From: Roridomyces roridus
Lineage: Eukaryota > Basidiomycota > Agaricomycetes > Agaricales > Mycenaceae
DNA: 64,000 nt
Assembly: GCA_029378245.1 (NCBI GenBank)
Contig: JARKIF010000001.1
Location: forward strand, 4,506,464-4,570,463
Direction: 5' to 3'
Shown here: positions 55,941 to 64,000 of the stretch, piece by piece
How positions within the stretch are numbered: the stretch's first letter is position 1
Layout of the letters: every line of letters begins with the position of its first letter
Program-made: the position numbers and the translations under genes
Notes under the pieces: generated by a model
What the model was told of the DNA's origin: nothing
The model's database searches: none
What the model saw: only the letters and a program-made list of their open reading frames with translations

Positions 55941-58900
55941 CCCATAGCATTCGAACATCTAGTTCCCAAGAAAATCGGGCATCGCTCTCCTGTCGAGCAC
56001 CGTATCACTTCTTTGGATTTTCTGGGCATCAATTTTACATTCACTCACATGCGTCTCTATTACTCCTGAGCTCTCAGATGGTTGGTTTCCTTCCGACACT
56101 ATTGAAAACGGCGACTTCCCTCTTCCTGGCCATTGTAATGTACATCCACCTCAAGAACAATCTTTAGGCTATAACTTCGGGTCTTCTGAAACGGTTACAA
56201 CTACGGCTGGAAAGTGAATAGAACACGGACGAATCAATCAACCAGTACTCAATTCTGGCTTGCCTTGTACCTTGCCCTCTTGAGCCTGAATCATGCAAGA
56301 CAACTATCGTGGCCTTATGGATCTTCAGGATTTGGGATGCCCTCTGCTGTAAGCCCGGCCCTTCGACCATGGCCGGATCTGATCTTCAGTACACTCACGC
56401 CGACACCACTTTCGACACATCAACAACCAGTTTACTCTGAACTACCTAGTTACCTGTTCTCTCGCTATCGAAAGCATCGATTCCATTATTTTTTAGGCCA
56501 TCGAGTGCCCTTCGGAATACGGGTCCATGTCCGTTTGAGCACTGGATTACCCTGTAGCTCTGTCCGCTATCGAAAGCGGCGGGCTTGCCTCTTCCTTCAT
56601 TATCGACGGGTTTCCTGTATCTTGCCATCGCAGATGTGCTTCCTCATCGGCGGTTTTGGTTTTGAACGTTGTCATTGAAGACATTCTTTGCCATCGAAGG
56701 CGTCCGGATCCTTTGATTGCTGGAATTCTTGTCATTCTTGCCATCAAAGGCATTCACATCCATATTCTCAAGCGCTCGAGTTGCTCAGCGGCTGTTGATC
56801 ATCCTCGCTATGTCCACCTAACGGAGGCGCAATCGGCTGCACCATTGACTAACAGGGCAGGTCTGAGTGTGCCTCCCAATGAGCGTAAGCTCCATCGTTC
56901 AGTGATGAGTGTCTTGTACCTTGTCATCGGAGACGTCCTCTGTCATCGAACGCATCCCGTTCCGTATCTTCGATTACTGGAGTCCTGATTCTTGCCATCG
57001 AAGGCATTCTGTTTTCATTTCGTCGAATCCTGGTTGATATAATCGATCCATCTCTCTGAGCACTGGTAAGGACTGGAATCATCGGGTCATCGGAATATCC
57101 TGATGTTGATATGCACACTATGGGCATTCAACTCCTGTTGGAATTGTACTCATCTGTTTACTTTCAATGCCGCCTCGAGGCCTCATTCTCTTTCCGCCCT
57201 TATCGAGGCTATACTTTCCCTGTCTTGTTTTATCGCAAGGGTCCTTCTGTCCCTCGAGCGTCATCTACTGCGATCGAGGTCGCGCTAGTCTCAGGCCATC
57301 GAGAGGAAGATTTCGCCGCTATCGAGAGCGTGCCTTCATTGTGCTACCAAAATCAATGATCTCCACTGTGATCCAAAAGGTGCATATATACCGCCGCATG
57401 CTTTCGAGACCGCGACGTCTGCTTAGACCATTTGAAGTGTGCAATCGAGAGTGCATTATTGTTGATATCAAGATTCGAGAACATCCCCTGGGCGACCATC
57501 GAGAGCCTGCATATCTTCCTTTTCCGAAGGCAACCTTGCGCTATGGAGAGCGCACCTTTGTCGCTATGGGATCCCGGGAGTGCGCGGAGTACCTTGTGCT
57601 TGAGAAGGTGTCCATGTCGGCGGCTTTGATCTGCCGCCATCAGGTCCTGCACTATTGCGAGCGTTATTTCATCTGCTGTCTGCTGCTATCAAGAGCACAA
57701 TTTCATTTCATTCAGCCCACTGGAAATAACTGGCAATTCAAATCAACCAATACTTCACATTCATGGTAGTGGATGTTCCAAATTTAAATGGGACACGCTG
57801 TCGTTCGTGTCCTGCTCGTTGGCAATCTCTACTGCACTTGATTCCGCCTTGTTTTGTGGATAATTCTCTCCACGACATCCATAATTCTTTCCACTGCACC
57901 CAACGCAGGCCTCTTCGACTGCACCATCCAACCACAGGGCAGTTCTTAGTGTGCTTCGAATTCTGAGTCGCTGTGGGCTCAATCCTGTCCCATCCAATTC
58001 CTTTCGTGCATGGTCGGGGATGTCCAATTCCCTTATTATTATCTTCGCTGGCTGCTTTAGGGCCGTGTTCGAATGAGTTCATTTCTGCGCCGAATTGCCG
58101 GCGCTAACCAATTTCCTTCATCTTTCGTTCGTTCAATGTCCCTGCTCCAAGAACCGGTGGGGCTGGCTCTTCAACGCCTTGTCTTGCACACGAGTGTCTA
58201 CTTTCACAACTTTCTGGGAAACCCTCTCCCCTCATTTCTTCTATTCACTACTATCATACTATCGCTTTCCAATCGACCGCTTGCTCTTAATCGGTGTCCT
58301 GCTCAAGTGCCTAATGACACGGCGGCCTTGGGCCATGTTTTTCAAGTTCTCTATTGGGCGAGGCACACAAACAAAACTTCCCCGAACGATCTTTTGAAGC
58401 CCTGGCCGTCCGAATGTTCAATTGCCTGATTCGAACGACGACTTCACACCGCCTTCGCATTCGCTGCGGCAGTTACCAGAAAACTCTCGTGGCGTCTGGG
58501 TCTCCTGCACCCATTCCACAACAACGGGACTCGTCTCTCTAGCACCCAAGCTCAATGATTGAACGTTAAACCCCCAATCTCAGCGTAATTGAATTCCAAC
58601 ACATTCTGCCGTGCTTCTATCCAGTCTGCACGACTTCGACGTCGACCTGTGCCCAACTACCTCTTTTGTTTCTCCTTTGCACCGTGGTGGCTCTGCCATG
58701 TTGATGTGATATTCGATCACCTTACTCATGGCCATTCGATCCACGTTGTCGTTTCATGTGGTTTGCCGGGACTTGGATCGCTCTGCCTGCGGGTTAACTT
58801 GCAGGAAAACTTCACGAGGCCAACATCGGACACTTATAATTCATTCTTCATCATCACGGCCCGCACTCAGGCTTCAGATCGGCATTTATTCAACTTCAAG

Positions 58901-59031
58901 CCAGGATTCCTTCATGTGCCAGTTGCTTCCACCAAGGACTTAATCCAGGGATCTTCGATCAATTGAGGAGCCGCTGATTCGTTGGGTTAGCCGTGGGCGT
59001 TGGTGATGCCCTCGTCTGGCGTCTCCGTTCT
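55941..59031. other. Gene-free segment with decayed minisatellite-like motifs
   Basis: Between 56.4 and 57.7 kb the piece (C/G)CTATCGAA(A/G)GC or CCATCGAAGGC recurs many times at irregular spacing, like very diverged relatives of the 55.2-55.9 kb unit. No transposase, terminal inverted repeat or coding gene is visible. Confidence 0.5.
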
Positions 59032-59196
59032 GGGTTCATTCTCATGCCTCACCATCGCCCTACAACCTGGAGATCAGCGGTTCGAGAAGTCGAATCTTCC
59101 GCTGCTCCTCCACCCCCAGCAAATCTCTGTGGCTGCCCCTATTGAATTCGATTTGGATTTCCAATTTTCCAGACGCAAACGAAGCGCAGAACAAGA
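59032..59196 (+). repeat. 165-bp exact direct repeat, R1 copy A
   Basis: Identical to 59442-59606 (begins GGGTTCATTCTCATGCCTCA). Copy A directly abuts R2 copy B at 59196/59197. Confidence 0.9.
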
Positions 59197-59356
59197 GTGT
59201 AGTACTGACGAGCGTGCGAAGGCAGTACTGATTCTTGTGACAGCGGAGTGACATGTGATCCGTGCCTCTGTCATCACACCACGACAATCGCCAGCACTTC
59301 ATGCAATGCAGCGCCTATGTCGACGAATCCACCCTCCAGCATCTCCAAAATCTTTC
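59197..59356 (+). repeat. 160-bp exact direct repeat, R2 copy B
   Basis: Second, identical copy of 54582-54741. Followed after 85 bp by R1 copy B. Confidence 0.9.
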
Positions 59357-59441
59357 CCCGCCCACCCTCGCCTTCAATTAGATTCTTTGTTTACTTAACT
59401 CCTCATGGTATGTGGGGCAGTACTCAGGTAGGGTGGTGTTG

Positions 59442-59606
59442 GGGTTCATTCTCATGCCTCACCATCGCCCTACAACCTGGAGATCAGCGGTTCGAGAAGT
59501 CGAATCTTCCGCTGCTCCTCCACCCCCAGCAAATCTCTGTGGCTGCCCCTATTGAATTCGATTTGGATTTCCAATTTTCCAGACGCAAACGAAGCGCAGA
59601 ACAAGA
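59442..59606 (+). repeat. 165-bp exact direct repeat, R1 copy B
   Basis: Second, identical copy of 59032-59196. Its last bases run into the Ser/Thr/Pro stalk coding sequence of the secreted protein (RRKRSAEQE before VSPTPSEKPADQ). Confidence 0.9.
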
Positions 59607-62212
59607 AGTAAGCCCAACACCGAGTGAAAAGCCCGCTGATCAAATTGTTGTAGATCCCAATCCTGTACCTCCTCCTGGCGCTGTATCGGAGACATTCGTC
59701 ACCGGCACGAGTACCGTGATTGTTCCTGTACCTTCCACAACAACCGCTGTGGTCATAGCTACTGCAACGATCACACTTGCGCCGGGAGGTACGCCCGTCA
59801 ATGGACCAGTTCCTTCCGGAATATCTCAACCTGGCGCGACGACGCCAACGTGGAGTAAATTTCATTGTTCCTGCTCTCATTCCTGCCTGATCACGTATCG
59901 CAGACCCAAACATCGTTCCCCCAACCTCCGTTTCGAGTGTCACCTTCACCTCTCCTCCTTCCTACACGACAGTAGTCGCCGTCCCAACCGCGTCCAACTC
60001 TCCGCCCAAGAACATCACGGGTCCGCCGGGCGATACGAACAGCAACGGCGACGACTGGTGGCTCCTAGTATTCCCCGGCATCATCGGCGGTCTACTCCCG
60101 CCTGATATCGGCATCCCCGGCGGGACGACACCCACTGCGGCACCGCCGGCTGATTGGACTGGCAGTTGGGTTGATCCGGATCCTACTTCTACGAGCACTG
60201 CGAGTCAGAGCAGTACGAGCGGGGCTGCTTGTTCACAGCCGACGGCGGGGTACTCGTTGCCGGATGATCCGGAGAACGCCGATTGGGAAGACGAGGGGAC
60301 TGATCCGGACCGGAAGAAGAGAGGAGTCAATAACGAATTCAACCCAGTCGTTCGATCGAGTTTGGAGCGTCGTGCCGACCCGCGTTGTACGTTCATATAT
60401 TTGCCCCTCGGTTTTTGTTTGACCTCTCACCCAGCTATCGGTGTTAACGTCTGCAGCATCGTGCTGGTTAATTCGGTCTCTGTGAGCTTGGTAGCAGGGC
60501 AGTATTGGAGTATTGGAACGAAGTTGCCTATTGGGACGGGAAGCAGACTTTCGGTTACGCAGGTCAACTCGCGGCCTGTCGGGAATGGAGCGAACACCGT
60601 GGCTCGTGAGTCGTTTCCTCGCTCTTTCTATACCACGAGGCTCACAATTTTCGCGCAGAGGAGCACATCTTCGAGTACGGGCTCTTCCAAGTCAACATTG
60701 ACTGCCCTCACGTGCCCGTACAGGTTGGGATACATCAACCAATTCTTCCAGGTCGCCAGAACGGCGGGTGTATCATGCGATTGGTGCGATTTGTCCAGCT
60801 CTCTTCTTCGGCGTGACTCACATCCAGCCCACAGGATCCAGGCTAACGTCTTCAGCTTCACTCGGCGGGATGGAAGTAACCTCGGAGTCGCGTTGTTGAA
60901 CGCGATTGATACGGCAAGCCGTCTCGTTTTTATTTCCCCAGGAAACTAATCTTAAACAGGTGGCGAACATGGTTTGGGTGAGTTGCCTCCCTCCCTATTC
61001 CCAATGAACCTTACCTATATGCTTCAGGTAGACACACCGCTCAACCAAGCCAAGTCCAATGTAGTCAACCAGAACAAAGCGAGCCCGAACAGCCCTCCAC
61101 AAAGCAACTCCATCGACGCTATCATAGATTTCAAGACGTCGTTGAATCAAATCCAGAATATTGAATACTTTATCCGAAATTTTGGAGCGCTGGGAGCTTG
61201 TACGGCTGTTTTCTCCTTTCATGAGATTGAATCTGCTTAATTAGGAAACACAGACTTCGGTAACACCGCTGCGATCTTCCAAGCCACTGCGTTGCGCGTT
61301 CAGAATCTCTTGGCTGAGATCACGCCCGACACTCCCGACGCCAACCTGCCCGTCGAATTCAACGCGTGGTTGCGCAGTCTCGTGGCCACGTACCCAGATG
61401 GGTGCACGTATGTTTCTCCATCCATACAGAGATGTTCCATTAACGTCGGTGCAGATCCCGGGCCACCAACACCTACAACTACTACGTGGCCAAGATGAAC
61501 ACGATCAAAACATCTGCGAATCCAGTACCTGATTGCGACTTACCGCTCTACAATGCTGGTATTGCGCCTCAAAGCTTTACTTTTGGGGTACGCGACGGTG
61601 TCCCTCGTCTGAATTCTTTGTCTGACTATCGGTTACAGAACCTCATCCCTCCTGCGCCGACCTTGCCGGCATGTGACGTTCCTGGGACACAGGGAAACAT
61701 AATTCTCGGGCAAGACTCGCAAGGCAACGACGTTGTTGAGGCTGGTGTGTTTAGGACTATGGGATCTGGGAACGGGGTGCGTATGAAAGCCAAGCGCAGA
61801 AACTCGCTGACAGCGGTCTTTTCAGCAATTTTACGCACTTGGTAGCGGCACCTCCCTCGCCGGCATCCACTGGGTTGCCCAAGATCTGTCTGCTGTATAC
61901 CCCAACTGCGGCGGTGCCTTCCAAATCCAACTCCAAGATCCCAGCGCAAACTTCCCCGACGCCAACATCGCACTCAACTGCAACGGGCAGAGCGGCAACA
62001 ACATCCGCGCACCGTTCAACTTTGTGTTCAACAACCAGATATTGCAGTGCCTTCTGCTCAACCACAACGACGGCACGAGCCAGTTTGATACCATTTGCGC
62101 TTCGTCGACTGCGGCGGCGGGGACGTGTGGGAATTCGGCAATTCAGGCACAGGCGGGGACGTTCCCGCTTGCGACGTTGTCGACGACGAATTATGCGTTC
62201 CGGCCGATGTAA
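59607..62212 (+). pseudogene. C-terminal part of a large secreted protein
   Basis: A Pro/Ser/Thr-rich stalk (PVPPPGAVSETFVTGTSTVI) is followed by AACSQPTAGYSLPDDPENAD, WEDEGTDPDRKKRG with a Kex2-like KKR site, and LERRADPRC. A long globular region assembled from many short exons follows: VCSIVLVNSVSVSLVAGQYW, EHIFEYGLFQVNIDCPHVPV, VDTPLNQAKSNVVNQNK, FQATALRVQNLLAEITPD, LPACDVPGTQGNIILGQDSQ, HWVAQDLSAVYPNCGGAFQI and the end NYAFRPM (stop 62210-62212). The exon order and motifs match a family of secreted or wall-attached Agaricomycete proteins I remember but cannot name. No start or signal peptide lies upstream. Some exon joins between 60.8 and 61.3 kb do not give a clean frame, so it is probably decaying. 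Its missing N-terminus is most likely the half at 53.2-54.4 kb. Confidence 0.55.
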
Positions 62213-62582
62213 TACTAATTTCATCCCCCATTTGTCGTTTGTTTTTTTTGGTATCAGTGCTGTTCAATGTGATCTTCCTCCTGAAACTTGGACGTAGATC
62301 GGGCGAACGGGTCACGTCGTTACATTGAGCTGGACCATCGATTCGGGCTGCAGCCTGCGCTGCTCCTGCAGGCTGCCAATGGTGCTCGACTAATATTTCC
62401 AATCGGGCTCCTGTGTATTGCCACTGCGAACACGGTATACGGTCCATCTGCCGAGGTTGAAATTAGAACGTGGGTTTGCTCTGCGTGGTACTGGTCATTT
62501 GAATGTACCGAATGCATTTCGCATGTCAATGCGGTGGAGCATGCGGCGAATCGTGATTACACGACTCTCACCTCTGACTCTC

Positions 62583-63376
62583 ATGTCCTCTTGGATTTCT
62601 GAGTTCGTAAAAAGTGTCCAGGCTCTCAACCACGCGGTTCTTGTGACCTCGCAGCGTTCACCAAGGACCGGAAGCCCCCAGGGGTGGGACAGCTTTAAAG
62701 GTCAAGCTGGGAATCTCACCTGGGGATCGACCATTGTGAGTCGGGAGCTGGATCCAGCGCCCAGCACATCTGATAACACATCCAGGCAACGTTTTTGGCG
62801 AGCGTTCAGGCAAACATCATTGCTTTATCATACCAAGACAACTCCACGTCGCTCAAAAGGGCCACGAACGCATTTGGATTCGTGGGTGTTACGCTTGACG
62901 TGCTCGCCGCCTGCTTTGGCCTCATGGCAGCTTCCGGTCTGGAGCGCCGAATCTCCGCTGTCGAGACACAGGTCAAGGCCATCGACCACGCTTCTATCGC
63001 TAAGCTGGAGGACGCGAAAAAATTTCTGACCGAAAGAGAAAATCGTCGCGCCCATGAAGACATTCTGCCGTTGTTCGGCGACGCCAACGATTTCACAGAT
63101 CTCCTGATTAGCGTAGCCACCAAATGCCGGGACCGCGCAGAGGTTCTGGCAAAAGGCACGACCGAGAGCGAGCAACCGGCACGGGCGGCTATAGTGGGAC
63201 AGCTGCCTGGTGTACTTCAAATGCCGAGGTTGCTACACGAAATCCAAGCGTCGGCCGTCATTGGAAAGGCATCCACGGTTGCCTTGATCCTTGGCATCAT
63301 TTGTTTCTTTTTATCGGTGCTCCTTCTCGCTGCGTCTACTCAGCCGCGTGCAGTCTGGATTGCGGTGACAGTGTAA
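62583..63376 (+). CDS. Fungal membrane protein with two helices and a coiled-coil-like loop
   Basis: Two exons: 62583-62735 (MSSWISEFVKSVQALNHAVL) and 62786-63376, joined by a 50-bp GTGAGT..TCCAG intron, giving 247 residues. Exon 2 carries ATFLASVQANIIALSYQDN, a helix at NAFGFVGVTLDVLAACFGLM, a charged helical region (LERRISAVETQVKAIDHASI, KLEDAKKFLTEREN) and a second helix KASTVALILGIICFFLSVLL near the C-terminus. This layout (soluble N-terminus, helix, coiled loop, helix) is common in uncharacterised Agaricomycete proteins. The intron boundaries and stop are unambiguous. Function unknown. Confidence 0.75.
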
Positions 63377-63715
63377 TTACACTTTCACTGGCGTATCCGG
63401 GGGTCCTCATGGTTTTCGTGATAGATGAGGATAAGGAGCCCGCCGCGGTGAGAATTATTCCCACTGTCTGATGACTCGTCAGTTGACAAGGGAAATGCTT
63501 TGTAGGGGCCATTGCTGGGGCGTGGAAATTCGAATCCATAGGTTGTAGAGATAGTTCGTCTTCCGTTGCGTGCGACAGTGGAAATGGTTGTCGAGTGCCG
63601 GTATTTAGAAACTTACAGGCTGGAAAAACGAACGAACCCGTGAGCCAACGGATGCCGTAACAAGGCACCTACGCCTTAGTATTTTCGTTTCTACAAACGA
63701 GGACTTTGCAACGTT
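63377..63715. other. Spacer between the membrane protein and the truncated nitroreductase
   Basis: 339 bp with the two 3' ends facing each other (convergent). Nothing else seen. Confidence 0.45.
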
Positions 63716-63832
63716 TTACATCCCATAAATCTCCAACACCTCGCCCAACTGCAGCTTCTTCGGGAACACATAATTCTTCTTCACCTTCTCCAGATCAGGA
63801 TACCCCAGCGCCATCCCACAAGCGACGATGTC
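63716..63832 (-). pseudogene. Nitroreductase 3' end, cut off by the TTAGG array
   Basis: Read on the minus strand from the repeat boundary, the frame is DIVACGMALGYPDLEKVKKN then YVFPKKLQLGEVLEIYGM and a TAA at 63716-63718. This is the C-terminus of an FMN-dependent nitroreductase-family protein, in good frame with no stop. The rest of the gene (about 180-200 codons expected upstream) is replaced abruptly by repeats at 63832/63833. Confidence 0.8.
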
Positions 63833-64000
63833 TAGGTTAGGTTAGGTTAGGTTAGGTTAGGTTAGGTTAGGTTAGGTTAGGTTAGGTTAGGTTAGGTTAG
63901 GTTAGGTTAGGTTAGGTTAGGTTAGGTTAGGTTAGGTTAGGTTAGGTTAGGTTAGGTTAGGTTAGGTTAGGTTAGGTTAGGTTAGGTTAGGTTAGGTTAG
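63833..64000. repeat. (TTAGG)n array, probable telomere
   Basis: 168 bp of perfect pentamer reaching the end of the window, about 33 units, with no variant repeat. The G-rich strand reads 5' to 3' toward the window end, as expected for a right-hand chromosome terminus. The pentamer TTAGG differs from TTAGGG, the usual repeat in filamentous fungi. Confidence 0.8.

Noticed and set aside
55050..56167. Long repetitive open frames over the minisatellite as a repeat protein
   Set aside because: All plus frames stay open with equal quality, unit lengths are not multiples of three throughout, and there is no sensible start or signal.

Overview
This window is a stretch of a filamentous basidiomycete genome, most likely from an Agaricomycete. 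The evidence is the very short introns (about 45-60 bp, GT..AG, often with CTAAC branch points), the gene families (F-box/LRR expansions, APSES regulator, SPX-SLC13 phosphate transporter, ornithine decarboxylase, P450, GDSAGG hydrolase, large secreted Ser/Thr/Pro proteins) and the dense mobile-element debris. It ends in a 168-bp perfect (TTAGG)n array whose G-rich strand runs outward, so the right end looks like a chromosome end.

Layout. 1-8.5 kb: the tail of a membrane protein, a broken F-box gene, a 3.02-kb Mutator-like element with perfect 9-bp target duplications, SINE-like tRNA-derived modules and an MFS transporter. 8.5-17.1 kb is an ordinary conserved core: the MFS gene and an SPX-domain phosphate transporter are divergent, followed by an APSES transcription factor and ornithine decarboxylase. 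17.1-22.6 kb holds decayed F-box-like repeats and sequence with no gene I can support. 23.3-29.2 kb is a tandem segmental duplication. Each unit carries a fragment of the MFS 3' end, a SINE-like block and one intact F-box gene, and a third, inverted copy makes up 1-7 kb. 30.5-37.6 kb contains an intact F-box gene, a 371-bp inverted-repeat element, an unknown protein, a hydrolase with one nonsense codon, another F-box relic and an intact short-chain dehydrogenase. 38.9-42.6 kb has two tandem multi-pass membrane paralogs, then a P450 (43.5-45.7 kb). 46.4-52.6 kb has three more broken F-box genes, one split by a 415-bp hAT-type MITE, and a nitroreductase relic. 53.2-62.2 kb appears to be one large secreted-protein gene split by about 5 kb that contains exact 160- and 165-bp direct repeats and a minisatellite. 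62.6-63.4 kb has a small membrane protein. A nitroreductase 3' end is then cut off by the TTAGG array.

The core genes look maintained. The accessory part is a birth-and-death landscape: at least eight F-box family members in states from intact to solo exon, several inactivated by single identifiable events. All exon models were read by eye from splice signals and homology between copies in the window; no database search was run.
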